Assembly (NCBI GenBank): GCA_930367215.1
Contig: OV884058.1
Location: 194,946,208-195,010,207, forward strand
Length of the DNA stretch: 64,000 nt
Origin: Pollenia angustigena
Lineage: Eukaryota > Arthropoda > Insecta > Diptera > Polleniidae
Direction of reading: 5' to 3'
The notes under the pieces were generated by a model. That model searched no databases. It had not been told where the DNA came from and worked only from the letters and a program-made list of their open reading frames with translations. A program made the position numbers and the translations under genes. Numbering within the stretch: the stretch's first letter is position 1; every line of letters begins with the position of its first letter. Shown piece by piece: positions 23,601 through 34,929 of this stretch.

Positions 23601-26600
23601 TTAAAACCGTAAAAAATAATGCTATCATAACAAAATTTGGTACATCAAAGTTTTATAGGAGTAGAAATAAGACTGTGAAATTTCATGAAGATCGGCCCAT
23701 AATTTACCCTAGGCCCCATATAAACCATACTCCCGGAAAACAGTTTAGTACGCCTAAAACCGTAAAAAATAATGCTATCAAAACAAAATTTAGTACATCA
23801 AAGTTTTATAAGAATAGAAATAAGGCTGTGAAATTTCGTGAAGATCGGTCTATAATTAACCCTAGGCCGCATATAAACCCTACTCCCGGAAAACAGTTTA
23901 GTACGCCTAAAACCGTAAAAAATAATGCTATCAAAACAAAATTTAGTACATCAAAGTTTTATAAGAATAGAAATAAGGCTGTGAAATTTCGTGAAGATCG
24001 GTCTATAATTAACCCTAGGCCGCATATAAACCCTACTCCCGGAAAACAGTTTAGTACGCCTAAAACCGTAAAAAATAATGCTATCAAAACAAAATTTAGT
24101 ACGTCACAGTTTTATAGGACTAGAAATGACGCTGTGAGATTTCGTGAAGATCGGTCTATAAGCTACACTAGGCCGCATATAAACCCTACTTCCGGAAAAC
24201 AGTTTAGTACGCCTAAAACCTTAAAAAATAATGCTTTCATTGCAAAATTTAGTACATCAAAGTTTTAGAAGAATAGAAATAAGACTGTGAAATTTCGTGA
24301 AGATCGGTCTATAATTAACCCTAGGCCGCATATAAACCCTACTCCAGGAAAACAGTTTAGTACGCCTAAAACCGTAAAAAATAATGCTATCAAAACAAAA
24401 TTTAGTACATCAAAGTTTTATGAGAATAGAAATAAGGCTGTGAAATTTCGTGAAGATCGGTCCATAAGCTACACTGGGCCGCATATAAACCCTACTTCCG
24501 GAAAACAGTTTAGTACGCCTAAAACCTTAAAAAATAATGGTATCATTGCAAAATTTAGTACATCAAAGTTTTAGAAAAATGGAAATAAGACTGTGAAATT
24601 TCGTGAAGATCGGTCCATAATTAATCCTAGGCCGCATATAAACCCTACTCCCGGAAAACAGTTTAGTACGCCTAAAACCGTAAAAAATAATGCTATCATA
24701 ACAAAATTTAGTACGTCACAGTTTTATAGGACTAGAAACGACGCTGTGAAATTTCGTGAAGATCGGTCCATAAGCTACACTAGGCCGCATATAAACCCTA
24801 CTTCCGGAAAACAGTTTAGTACGCCTAAAACCTTAAAAAATAATGCTATCATTGCAAAATTTAGTACATCAAAGTTTTATGAGAGAAGAAATAAGAATGT
24901 GAAATTTCGTGAAGATCGGTTCATAATTTACCCTAGGCCGCATATAAACCCTACTTCCGGAAAACAGTTTAGTACGCCTAAAACCGTAAAAAAAAGGCTA
25001 TCATAACAAAATTTGGTGCGTCACAGTTTTATGGATCTAGAAATAAGACTGTGAAATTTCGTGAAGATCGCCTAATAATTTACCCTAGTTCCCATATAAA
25101 CCCCATTTCCGGAAAACAGTTTGGTACGCCTAAAACCGTAAAAAATAATGCTATCAAAACAAAATTTAGTACATCAAAGTTTTATAAGAATAGAAATAAG
25201 GCTGTGAAATTTCGTGAAGATCGGTCTATAATTAACCCTAGGCCGCATATAAACCCTACTCCCGGAAAACAGTTTAGTACGCCTAAAACCGTAAAAAATA
25301 ATGCTATCAAAACAAAATTTAGTACATCAAAGTTTTATAAGAATAGAAATAAGGCTGTGAAATTTCGTGAAGATCGGTCTATAATTAACCTTAGGCCGCA
25401 TATAAACCCTACTCCCGGAAAACAGTTTAGTACGCCTAAAACCGTAAAAAATAATGCTATCATAACAAAATTTAGTACGTCAGAGTTTTATAGGACTTGA
25501 AATGACGCTGTGAAATTTCGTGAAGATCGGTGTATAAGCTACACTAGGCCGCATATAAACCCTACTTCCGGAAAACAGTTTACTACGCCTAAAACTTTAA
25601 AAAATAATGCTATCATAACAAAATTTAGTACATCAAAGTTTTATAAGAATAGAAATAAGGCTGTGAAATTTCGTGAAGATCGGTCTATAATTAACCCTAG
25701 GCCGCATATAAACCCTACTCCCGGAAAACAGTTTAGTACGCCTAAAACCGTAAAAAATAAGGCTATCATAAGAAAACTTGGCACGTCACAGTTTCATAGA
25801 ACTAGAAATAAGACTGTAAAATTTCATGAAGATCGGTCCATAATTAACCCTAGGCCCCATATAAGCCCTACTCCCGGAAAACAGTATAGTACGCCTAAAA
25901 CCCTAATTAACAATGCTATCATAACAAATTTTGGCAAGTCATAGTTTAGTTGGACTAGAAATTATACTGTAAGGGTTCGTGAAGATCGGTCATTAATTTA
26001 CCCTAGGCCCCATATACACCCTACTTCCGGAAAGCAGTTTAGTATGCCTAAAACGGTAAAAAATAATGTTATCATAACAAAATTTTGTACATCAAAGTTT
26101 TATAGGAGTAGAAATAAGACTGTGAAATTTTGTGAAGATCGGTCCATAATTTACCCTAGGCCGCATATAAACCCTACTCCCGGAAAACAGTTTAGTACGC
26201 CTAAAACCGTAAAAAATAATGGTATCATAACAAAATTTAGTACGTCACATTTTAATAGGACTATAAATGACGCTGTGAAATTTCGTGAAGATCGGTCCAT
26301 AAGCTACACTAGGCCGCATATAAACCCTACTTCCGGAAAACAGTTTAGTACGCCTAAAACCGTAAAAAATAATGCTATCATTGCAAAATTTAGTACATCA
26401 AAGTTTTATAAGAGAAGAAATAAGACAGTGAAATTTCGTGAAGATCGGTTCATAATTTACCCTAGGCCGCATATAAACCCTACTTCCGGAAAACAGTTTA
26501 GTACGCTTAAAACCGTAAAAAATAATGCTATCATAACAAAATTTGGCAAGTCACAGTTTAATAGGACTAGAAATTATACTGTAAGGGTTCGTGAAGATCG

Positions 26601-27330
26601 GTCCATAATTTACCCTATGCCCCATATAAACCCTAGTCCCGGAAAACAGTTTACTACGCATAAAATCGTAAAAAATAATGCTATCATAACAAAATTTTTT
26701 ACGTCACAGTTTTATAGGACTAGAAATGACGCTGTGAAATTTCGTGAAGATCGGTCCATAAGCTACACTAGGCCGCATATAAACCCTACTTCCGGAAAAC
26801 AGTTTAGTATGCCTAAAACCGTAAAAAATAATGCTTTCATAACAAAATTTAGTACATCAAACTGTGAAATTTCGTGAAGATCGGTCTATAATTTACCCTA
26901 GGCCGCATATAAACCCTACTCGCGGAAAAGAGTTTAGTACGCTTAAAACCGTAAAAAATAATGCTATCATAACAAAATTTGGTACATCAAAGTTTTATAG
27001 GAGTAGAAATAAGACTGTGAAATTTCATGAAGATCGGCCCATAATTTACCCTAGGCCCCATATAAACCATACTCCCGGAAAACAGTATAGTACACCTAAA
27101 ACCTTAAAAAAAATGCTATCATAACAAAATTTAGCAAGTAACAGTTTAGTACGCCTAAAACCGCAAAAAAAATTGCTATCATAACAAAATTTAGTACATT
27201 AAAGTTTTATAGGAGTAGAAATAAGACCTAGGCCGCATATAAACCCTGCTCCCGGAAAACAGTTTAGTACGCCTATAACCGTAATTAACAATGCTATCAT
27301 AATATAAATTGGTACGTCACAGTCTTGTAT
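17640..27330 (+). repeat. 153-bp minisatellite array, about 60 units
   Basis: The unit runs GTGAAATTTCGTGAAGATCGG ... CATATAAACCCTAC ... GGAAAACAGTTTAGTACGCC ... AATGCTATCAT ... TTTTATAGGACTAGAAAT. The period of 153 bp is a multiple of three, so forward frames stay open across units and give proteins of up to 277 codons with 51-residue repeats. Stops are scattered at unit-variant sites, and inter-unit variation looks neutral, so I regard these frames as non-coding. Units cluster into variants (ATTAACCC, AGCTACACT, ATTTACCC types) in repeating order. Confidence 0.95.
21404..23758 (+). repeat. Higher-order repeat block, copy 1 (copy 2 at 24593-27100)
   Basis: Rare markers recur 3342 bp later, including a 1-unit-long join (ACATCAAACTGTGAAATTTCG at about 23513 and 26855) and a CATAGTTTAGTTGGACTAG variant (22600 and 25941). 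In the first part (21404-21700) the offset is 3189, exactly one 153-bp unit less. A block of about 2.4 kb was therefore duplicated in tandem and one unit was later gained or lost. Confidence 0.85.
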
Positions 27331-27841
27331 GACTAGAAATCACAATGTGAAATTTCGTAAAGATCGGTACATAATTTACCTTAGATCCCGTTTTAACAGC
27401 CTTCTAAAATTCACTGCAAACGATAAAACTAATTGCCCCGCTGTATTGAAATTTGTGTTTTTTAATACCAGAAATCAATCTGCAGAGTTTTGGGATGAAT
27501 GGTTCATAGCTTGCCATGGCTCCAATATAAATTGCCTTCCTGAAAATCATTTAAGTTCATCTTAAACTGTTACGAATCATGATATTTTACTCAAGCTAAA
27601 TAAAATTGCTAAAAAGAGCATTACACTTTCTGATTGTCGGTCAATAATTTTTTATAGGTCTAAAACGCAACCAATTTTAATGCAGATGTCTGTTTTTATG
27701 AAGATAATAATAATACATAGACATCATACAGATATTACTCCTAAAACATTCGAACTGTCGGTGGAGGTCATCAAAGATTCGGCACAGCCGAATATAGCAC
27801 TCTACGTTGTTTTCTTAAATATAATACAAGTCCGTTGTGTA

Positions 27842-28343
27842 TAGGGAGGCCAAACGGGACAAGGTTTTTTGAAACCCGGGATTTGGGATTTTTAATTCAA
27901 AAAACGGGATCCCGGGACGGATCGGGATTTTATATATAATAGCCAATTTTTAAAATTCATATCTGTGGCATTCTGACAAAACAGAATGAATTTTAACTAC
28001 CAAAATTGCATAAATTTGTTTAAGAAAATGCATAAGCATATATTTCCATCAATGTTGGCAAACAAGAAGAATGTTTATGTTACCATAGAGTTTGCCTACA
28101 AGTGTAAGATTTTTCCATTCTGTTGACTCATTTATTTGACCAAAGCAGAAAAAAACGTTTGAAATTTAGTCACCACTACTATCAACAATTTATTCTGTTT
28201 TGCTTACGCTCAGAACAATTAATATTTTTCCCAAACAAATAAACATCAAAAATCAATTTTTTTTTAATTTCTTCTTAATTTCTACGTGGTGAATTAACCG
28301 TTTTTTAATTTCTACGTGCTGAAAATATAAAAATGAAAATGGG
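27842..28343. repeat. Possible hAT-like end with GGGATCCCGGGA motifs
   Basis: GGGAGGCCAAACGGGAC at 27843 is followed by CCCGGGATTTGGGATTTTT and GGGATCCCGGGACGGATCGGGATTTT. Such G/C-rich motif clusters occur at the ends of some hAT elements. No partner end was found in the window, so this is tentative. The remainder is AT-rich. Confidence 0.25.
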
Positions 28344-28350
28344 TATAAAA
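28344..28350 (+). promoter_or_regulatory. Possible TATA box (TATAAAA)
   Basis: TATAAAA lies about 100 bp upstream of ATG 28446, which opens the exon-like segment listed next. No further promoter evidence is available. Confidence 0.3.
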
Positions 28351-28445
28351 AAGGGATGGAGCTGTTTGAAAAATTTATTATTCTCTGAAGAACCAACCTT
28401 ATAAGATCATAAGATCATTCGTGTTATATTATTAGCTGCTGAATT

Positions 28446-29689
28446 ATGTCATCTAACAAGTATGTATACGTCTTCCACTTATTTATTTTTATTTATTTAT
28501 TTTAATTTAGTTGTATCCTAGCATAACAAGATAATTATCTTATAACATTAAAAAAAGACAGAGAAATAGAAAACTGCATCAGACTAGATAGTCAGTGATA
28601 AGACATAGTGAGACTGATATATTCCATAATGCAAAAAAATTTATGTAACTCCTTTTTAAACGCATTTGCAATGCCTAAGCTTTGTATACAATTCAGTAAA
28701 GAATTCCAAAGACTTGTGGTATAAATGAAAAATTGTCGATGTGACAGAAGACTCTTATATCTTTGTTGAATAATCTTCCTTCCACGGTTTAATCTAGTAT
28801 AACTCCTAAAAATTACTTGGTGCACTATTCACGCTCGCGGTCGTTACTACCGATAGAATTTAGAAACTTTTATGATAAGTTTATTATAAATTTCTTTGAT
28901 AACTACCAGGAGCACGATATTTCATTGTGTTCATTAAATGAACCTCCCTTGGTGGAATTGTATATTAGTGACACTATGACAAAATTTGCAGAATTACAAG
29001 AACGAATGCCAGAAGAACTTGAGTGGACGAAAAAAGTACAAGATCATATTAAAAATGAAAAAGTAGATGAACGTTTTTCTGATCACTGTGAATGGTTGAA
29101 TTTGCAAGAACTTTGGACCTTAGAAATTGTGGACACTTTGCCATTTATTGAGGGAATTTTGAATGAAGAGAGACTATTAAACTCAAATTGGACTTTCGTT
29201 AGATCATACGTAGATAGTTTTGATACCGTGAAAAATATTATTAACATTGGTGGACTTCATAACGCGACAAAATTTTTATAATAAATTTATACATAAGTTG
29301 AAGTATGTGTATATCTAGTTTTTGAATATCTTGTGTTGTTTTTTTTTTTTTTTTGTTTTACAGACGTTCTCTCCACACATCTGCACTATCGAAGGTAACT
29401 AAGAAATTGTGTATTGAGTATCCTGAAGAAGAAATGGATGGAAGCCAAGATTGTTCAGTAGCTGTCGCTTTAACGCCAACGAATGATGAATCTGTCACTG
29501 TTGCGACTTTATCGCGTAATGAGTCATCTGATGATACACTTGCAAACTCATCAAGGAAAGTGTCTTCCTCCAATGTCGATTTTACATTTGTAAATGAGGT
29601 AGCTGTGGCGAGTACCTCGACCTCTGCCGCAAGTGTTCTAACTCATTACAACTCCACAGAAGTTACCAATTTGCCAGTTAATATAAAAC
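28446..29689 (+). CDS. Candidate two-exon gene start, unknown product
   Basis: ATG 28446 starts a 14-nt exon ending at GTATGT (28460). After a T-rich tract and TTTTACAG, an acceptor at 29363 opens a 326-nt exon (29364-29689) ending at a strong donor, GTGAGT. The phases join without a stop and give about 113 residues: a basic start, then Ser/Thr/Val/Asp-rich sequence (for example VAVALTPTNDESVTVATLS). No domain is recognised. A mariner element sits just 10 bp after the donor and no following exon is evident, so if this was a gene its 3' part may be lost. A LINE fragment lies in the putative intron. The splice-site reading is inference only. Confidence 0.3.
28480..28830 (-). pseudogene. LINE 3' end fragment
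   Basis: The minus-strand translation from 28825 carries the pattern of the C-terminus of jockey/CR1-type reverse transcriptases: RSYTRLNRGRKI, then RQFFIYTTSLWNSL, then a KKELHKFF ending. The 3' side ends in a TAAATAA-rich tail at about 28483-28510. It is 5'-truncated to the last about 75 residues, a common outcome of target-primed reverse transcription. Confidence 0.6.
28831..29281 (+). CDS. Open frame of unknown function
   Basis: An uninterrupted frame of about 150 codons begins at the edge of the LINE fragment. Its first ATG is at 28977 (MTKFAELQERMPEELEW). The predicted protein is acidic and mostly helical-looking, with several Trp residues, and has no signal peptide, membrane segment or motif that I recognise. 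Codon use looks more gene-like than the surrounding DNA. It could be an exon fragment of a host gene broken by the LINE insertion, or part of an unrecognised element. Confidence 0.3.
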
Positions 29690-29699
29690 GTGAGTAGTA

Positions 29700-30569
29700 A
29701 TGGGTGATTTTTAAAGAGCTATAGGAAAGGTTTTAAAAAAAACACATAAAATTCATGAAATCTTTATTTCAATCGATAGTACGGTCCATATAATTTAATG
29801 TTTGAAGATTATTTCATGCAAATGTTGACCGTGAATGCGCCTCAAATGGTCCATCTGATTAGTCCAATTTTGGCATAGTCTTTCCAACATTTCGGCCGGT
29901 ATCCCATGAATAAATGCTTCAATATTGTCTTTCAATGCGTCAATTAAAGCGGGCATGTGTGTATAGACATGAGCTTTAACATAGCCCCACAAAAAATAGT
30001 CTAAAGGCGTTAAATCGCACGATCTAGGCGGCCAATTGACCGGTCCCGAACGTAAAATAAAATGTTCACCGAACTCGCCTCTCAATAAGTCCGTTGTTTA
30101 GCGTGCTGTGTGGCACCGTCTTGTTGAAACCACATGTCATGCAAGTCAAGCGCTTGCATTTTGGGCAAAAAAAAAATTGGATATCATCTCACGGTAGCGC
30201 TCACCATTCACAGTTACGTTACGATTCGCATCATATTTGAAAAAGTGCGGTCCAATGATGTCACCACCCCATAAACCGCACCAAACTGTGACTTTTTCTG
30301 TATGCATTGGTAGCTCTTGCAATGCTTCTGGCTGATCTTCACTCCAAAATCGACAATTCTGCTTATTAACGTACCCATTGAGCCAAAAAGAAGCTTCGTC
30401 GCTGAACACAAGAATCGCGCGATGAACTTCCTTAACAGAGCACGCATTTTGATAATAAAATTCAATAATTTGCAAGCGTTGTTTATTTGTAAGACGATTC
30501 ATGGTTAAATTATAGACCAGCTGTTTAAACCAGTGTTGCCAAAAAGATAATAGCTCAAAAATCACCCGA
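29700..30569 (-). mobile_element. Mariner-like element, deletion derivative
   Basis: The inverted ends ATGGGTGATTTTTAAAGAGCTAT and ATAGCTCAAAAATCACCCGA are flanked by TA on both sides (29698-29699, 30570-30571), the standard Tc1/mariner target. The length is 870 bp. Confidence 0.9.
29795..30506 (-). pseudogene. Mariner-like transposase, internally deleted and frameshifted
   Basis: Minus strand from 30506: an N-terminal helix-turn-helix start (MNRLTNKQRLQIIEFYYQN) is joined directly to the second catalytic block (VFSDEASFWLNGYVNKQNCR), so about 150 residues are missing. After a frameshift near 30146 comes MWFQQDGATQHA, then a stop, then the third catalytic block WPPRSCDLTPLDYFLWGYVK and a natural C-terminus. 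The family normally runs about 345-370 residues. This copy can only be mobilised in trans. Confidence 0.9.
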
Positions 30570-30571
30570 TA

Positions 30572-31235
30572 TGTTTAGAGCGGTTCCAATCCACTTTTTT
30601 CATACAAAGTTGGCTGCATGCCATTAGGGTGTTCACAGTCTATGAACATCTTTTTCATATGAGAGTTCTAATTCAACTTTTGCATACTAAGTTGGGAGCA
30701 TGCCATTAGGGAAGTTCACAACTGCAGCAAATACGAATATAAGAGGAAAAGAGAAATGAAGTGAAACGAAAGTTGTCTATTTAAAGAAAGATGTTAAAAT
30801 TTTGCGAAGGTGTGAACATTTTTTTTTGCTTGTGAGTGATCGTCTTGAGTATTTATTTAGGATTTTTAGTTGTTAAATGTATATATAATCGATAAATGGT
30901 TGAAGATACTGATCGTGGGATTTTTTTTTAGTTTTTCGTCGTTGCTCCGACAAAATCAGCTATGTGATTTTTCTTGGTTTTTCAGGAGAACAAATATTAA
31001 CATTGCTTTAAGTATTTCGTGAGATATAACTCGACTTATTGACCATTGGGCAGCTAAAACAAATTTTTTCGAAAAACTGCACATAACTCATTATGTTGGA
31101 GCATTTTATATAATTTTTTTACACATAGATGCTTTGGTTTGAAGAAAGAATGATTTTTTTTTTTTAACTTAGCATATTTTAAGCAATATCTGTGTTAAAA
31201 TTTTTATTTGGAAAGTTAAATAAGGAATAATATAA
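30572..31235. other. Spacer with a degenerate 75-bp direct repeat
   Basis: GCATGCCATTAGGG...GTTCACA occurs at about 30616-30638 and again at about 30691-30719. No gene is seen. Confidence 0.4.
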
Positions 31236-31905
31236 TAGTTTAAGGACCAAAAGATTTTGCTATTCGTGCTTAATTCCCAGTTTTTATTCTTGACAAAAAC
31301 ACTTGAAATTTATTGTTGATGGGATAAGCTATTCCTATGCATTTCACTGGTTGCTTAGGCCAGATCATCAGGAAACTTCATCCATAAAGATTTTAGACAA
31401 ACTAAAGATATTAAACCAAATAAAACTATTAAACGTATAAGAATTATAGCAACAGTTCTACTTGTAACAATATCAAAGCTTGAACAAAACACATCAACAA
31501 TAAACAACAGTGGGTTTATCTCATCTTACATTCCCCACTACAATTAGTTGAAATTCTCTCAACATTAATTGTAGTTGTAAGTAGGTTAAGAAAAACAAAA
31601 TAAAAACAACAACAACTTACAAAAGATGTTGTCAATTAAGTGTTTTTTAGGCCGTGCACTTGCCTGTTTATCAAAAAGTAATTTCAATTTTTGGGAATAC
31701 AAAATTTTAATTTCAAAAGATTTTGCTATTCGTGCTTAATTCCCAGTTTTTATTCTTGACAAAAACACTTGAAATTTATTGTTGATGGGATAAGCTTTTT
31801 GTCAAGAATAAAAACTGGGAATTAAGCACGAATAGCAAAATCTTTTGAAATTAAAATTTTGTATTCCCAAAAATTTAAATTACTTTTTGATAGTTTAAGG
31901 ACTTT
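31236..31905. repeat. Hairpin-forming repeat element
   Basis: Positions 31671-31765 are the reverse complement of 31796-31891 (about 95-bp arms, 30-bp loop). About 80 bp of the left arm and loop also occur in direct orientation at 31248-31330. ATAGTTTAAGGA lies near both edges (31235 and 31893). This looks like a rearranged non-autonomous element. No target duplication was resolved. Confidence 0.65.
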
Positions 31906-32598
31906 AAAGAATTGTAACTTTAGAAACATTTTTAAATAACTGCAGATATAGATATCAGTCTACCTAGATTAGACAAATATTTTGAATCCGATAAATTGGA
32001 CATATAAATGAATGAATGGGGAATAAGGGAGAATGCCTCGTCCAATCATGACGAAAATTATGAAAAGTCCAATTTCAGGGCTTGACAAAATAAATTTTGC
32101 AGCCCCTTTGATACACCCTTTTTGTATCTTTCAGATGACTTTAGTATTTAAGACATCATTTATTTTTACTGCAATTATTCTTTGACAACTTATTCACGAG
32201 CGTAGGCCTACTAAAAAATCTACTAAAGCGTTATAGGAAAATCGTGTTTTCAAGGAATTGATGTTAAGAAGTAAACACAGTTGATTTGCAAATTTGATAG
32301 CTGAATGCCCACTGGCATCTTAAGTTGCTGGGTGAAAACACAAATTACCAAATTGTATCCGCAAAGTCGCTGAACAAAGTATGTATTTTGGACAAAAAGG
32401 ACAATGTGTTTTATTTCACAATTCCAAAAAAAGTTCTGGCTAATAATGGGTTAATGCTAATTAATTTTGGGAAAAGAGCCAAAAGGAATGTATTTAGTAT
32501 TTCAAAAACAGAACATTAAAAATTTTATAAAATAGTAAATTGAGAGCAAATGATTTAAATTATCATAAAATGCGTGGTAATCTTTATGCATAATTTTT
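31906..32598. other. Unassigned spacer
   Basis: AT-rich DNA with one weak open stretch (32325-32519) that has no motif. Confidence 0.35.
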
Positions 32599-32618
32599 TT
32601 GACTCATTGCAGACTTCT

Positions 32619-32868
32619 ATATTTTGATCCTTCTATTAACACCCTGCAAACAATATTGGACAACCTGATCCATTTTAAAAAAATTTACTACTCCATGGAC
32701 TGGTCCAATATAATGCAAGCATGGACCATGTCATTGTTAAAAAGTGTTTGTAGTGAGACGCCACATGCTTTCGTTTTTAAACGACTTCAAACTAATCCTC
32801 TTGAGTATACCAGAATACTCAAAGTTAGGTTGTATGGTCCTGCCCTAGGACATCGTAATGTTAAATAG
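32619..32868 (+). CDS. Possible isolated exon, unknown product
   Basis: TTGACTCATTGCAG at 32605-32618 could be a splice acceptor. The open stretch after it encodes about 80 residues (including DPSINTLQTILDNLIHFKK) and ends at a stop, or at a weak donor near 32830. Its phase does not match the exon ending at 29689. No domain is recognised. This is a weak call. Confidence 0.2.
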
Positions 32869-33065
32869 ACTATGTTTTTTCCATACGTTTGGGATACATT
32901 TGGACTAGTCCTAGTCCCTTGTGGGCTACTCTTTACACGCGTGTTTGGACTGGTCCTATTATTTGCAGGTTTACGCTGCATCGGCTTTCTGTAACCAGAA
33001 AAAACTAATGTGTTGTTGGTAACAATGTTTATATTTAGAACGCAGTCTATCGCTAGTATGTATAT

Positions 33066-33736
33066 TAGGGTTGCAGCTTCAAAGTTCAAATGATAAAAAA
33101 AAAATTTTTTTTTAGATTTTTTTTTTTTTTAATATTAGTTTGCTTTATTAGTGACTCTGAAAAAAAAATTTCAGGCTTGTTAGGGGCTGGAAATTTTTTT
33201 TTTTTTTTTCTTTAGTTTTGACAAGCATACATTAAAGATATTTTGTCGCTCTTAATAATAGGTTTTTTTTTAACATTTTTTGTGACGTCGTAATTTTGTT
33301 TTTTAATAGGGCCAAAAACTAAATTTTTGCAAAAATTTTTGCGACAAAATATCATTAATGTATGCTTGTCAAAACTAAAAAAAAAAAAATTTTTAAATTT
33401 TTTTAGAGTAAGCCCCTAACAAGCCTGAAAATTTTTTTTCAGAGTCACTTTTGAAACTGAAAATCTTGTCCGATCGAAATGAAATTTTTTATTGTTAATA
33501 AGCTAATAAAGCAAACTAATATTAAAAATAAAAAATCGAAAAAAAATTTTTTGCTTGTATGAAAAAATTTTTTTTTTATCATTTGAACTTTGACCTCAAA
33601 GGGGCACGGGTTAAAGTTATCCGATTTGGCTGAAATTTTTTCGACATCAATTTTAGACCATGTGGCACAATATTCCGCCCGGGAGACATCAATATTAATA
33701 CAAAAAAATTGCTCTATATATTTCGCTACCACCCTA
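33066..33736. mobile_element. hAT-type MITE with long internal inverted repeats
   Basis: Perfect 8-bp target duplications ATGTATAT (33058-33065 and 33737-33744) flank termini TAGGGTTG and CCACCCTA, which fit hAT ends. Inside, about 33076-33240 and 33355-33590 are largely reverse complements (TTTGACAAGCATACATTAA and partners), so transcripts would fold into a long hairpin. There is no coding sequence. Confidence 0.8.
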
Positions 33737-33744
33737 ATGTATAT

Positions 33745-34143
33745 GAAATATATGTAATACAAAATAAAAAATACAAAAATATGCAAAGGTGTTTTATGAT
33801 TAGACTATGTTGGTTTAAGGATTTAGAAGCAAATGGATAATATTGTTTATAAACCTTTCTTTTTGTTTTGAATTAGGTTATGAAAAAATTTATTAGATGG
33901 ATGGTCAGAAAAATTTTAAATAAATAAATTGTAAATTTATTTAGGTTTTTGAAAATTGTATAGATACAGTTGATGTTTTAAAATTTGATTATTTAATAAT
34001 AAATTTATGACATACATAGATATTTTCGGATAAGAAAGTGTGTGTTTGGTGTTATCGATAGACATACTTTCTTAAATTACATTACATTGTATTGATGTTG
34101 TTTTTATTGTTGTAATTTTTATACTAGTTTACATAGATTTTCC
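33745..34143. other. Unassigned AT-rich spacer
   Basis: No feature other than the TATA-like motif listed next. Confidence 0.4.
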
Positions 34144-34151
34144 TATATAAG
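34144..34151 (+). promoter_or_regulatory. Possible TATA box upstream of the RING frame
   Basis: TATATAAG is followed about 27 bp later by CTTAGTGTAGTG, a plausible initiator. The RING frame opens immediately after, at 34174. Confidence 0.35.
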
Positions 34152-34173
34152 TATAAAAAGTAAAAAGGCTTAG

Positions 34174-34821
34174 TGTAGTGTACATCTCAAATTAGGTTTA
34201 TTTAAATCTAATTCTTTCGCAGTTATTATTATATTTTACAAAGTTCTTTTTCAAAAAAAAAAAAAAAATATATCGAATTATAATAATTTTCATTTTTCTT
34301 ATCCTTCTCCAACACCTTCTCAACTAATAATATCAGGAGGATTATACGGGGTGGATAATATAAAATTCCCAAAAGGCGGAAATTTAGGGAATGAAGGGCT
34401 GGAGATAAATTTATCTCCTTCATCTCCTGTCCTTTACCATTATTCTAATCTTCAAGAGTCGACAGAGTGTATAGTGATATCTGACGATGAGGAAAGTGAA
34501 GAAATAAATTTATTTCCTTCAGCTCCTATCCATAATTATCCACAACAACAACTATCCGATGACGATGAGGAAGAAGAATTAGAAGATCCAGAAAATCTAC
34601 TTGAGCACTTTTACAAAGCAAAATTTAATTGTGTAGTTTGTTTATCAAACATAAAAGGGGAAAATATGATATTCACATGTTGTACTCATGCATTTTGTAA
34701 GAGCTGCCTGCCAAAATTTGTAAGTAATAAATGTGCAATATGCAGGAAAATCATTAAATGGCTAACCGTTGTTGATAAAACAACGGGGGGACGGCATTTT
34801 TTTAAAACCCGTTCCCTTTAA
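34174..34821 (+). CDS. RING-finger protein with SUMO-interaction-like motif
   Basis: The frame is open from 34174 to the stop at 34821 but holds no ATG before the RING itself. The true start is therefore lost, or lies in an upstream exon: a CTAATAATATCAG acceptor ends at 34336. The protein has an acidic Ser/Pro-rich N-terminal part with an INLSP/INLFP repeat. Next comes CIVISDDEESEE, a hydrophobic core plus acidic run typical of SUMO-interaction motifs, then a second acidic tract. A C3HC4 RING follows with CVVC, CTHAFCKSC and CAIC in the right spacing. This is the layout of SUMO-targeted ubiquitin ligases. It ends 110 bp from the Polinton protease relic, tail to tail, so it may be a Polinton accessory gene or a host gene fragment. 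Confidence 0.6.
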   Translation, partial: CSVHLKLGLFKSNSFAVIIIFYKVLFQKKKKNISNYNNFHFSYPSPTPSQLIISGGLYGVDNIKFPKGGNLGNEGLEINLSPSSPVLYHYSNLQESTECIVISDDEESEEINLFPSAPIHNYPQQQLSDDDEEEELEDPENLLEHFYKAKFNCVVCLSNIKGENMIFTCCTHAFCKSCLPKFVSNKCAICRKIIKWLTVVDKTTGGRHFFKTRSL

Positions 34822-34929
34822 CTTATCTATATATTCAAAATATATATATATATATCAATTTAATAATTATAATTAAGTTAAAACTTAAAAATAATTAAAT
34901 AAACAAAATATTGTTTTTCTTTTTTTAAA

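Larger units (their letters stand above)
17269..27803 (+). mobile_element. Rolling-circle-like (Helentron-like) non-autonomous element with expanded minisatellite
   Basis: It interrupts the 190-bp satellite, whose sequence resumes at about 27804. The left end reads AAGTTTGTCATTCCGTGTGAAAC and is followed by a CTGTCTGTCCGTCAGTCCGTCTG tract. The right end carries a perfect hairpin, ATTCGGC-ACA-GCCGAAT, then ATAGCACTCT. There are no terminal inverted repeats and no clear target duplication. One 5' block, central tandem repeats and a 3' hairpin near the end is the layout of non-autonomous Helentrons. No CTRR end is seen, so classic Helitron is less likely. A short inverted relative lies at 36741-37891. 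No Rep/helicase gene is present. Confidence 0.55.

Noticed and set aside
18252..27124. Long forward frames with 51-residue repeats
   Set aside because: They exist because the minisatellite unit is 153 bp. Frames start and stop at random unit variants, and substitutions show no coding pattern.
17269..27803. Classic Helitron (TC...CTRR ends)
   Set aside because: The 3' end reads CACTCT rather than CTRR, and no A-T insertion site is clear. Helentron-like fits better but is not proven.
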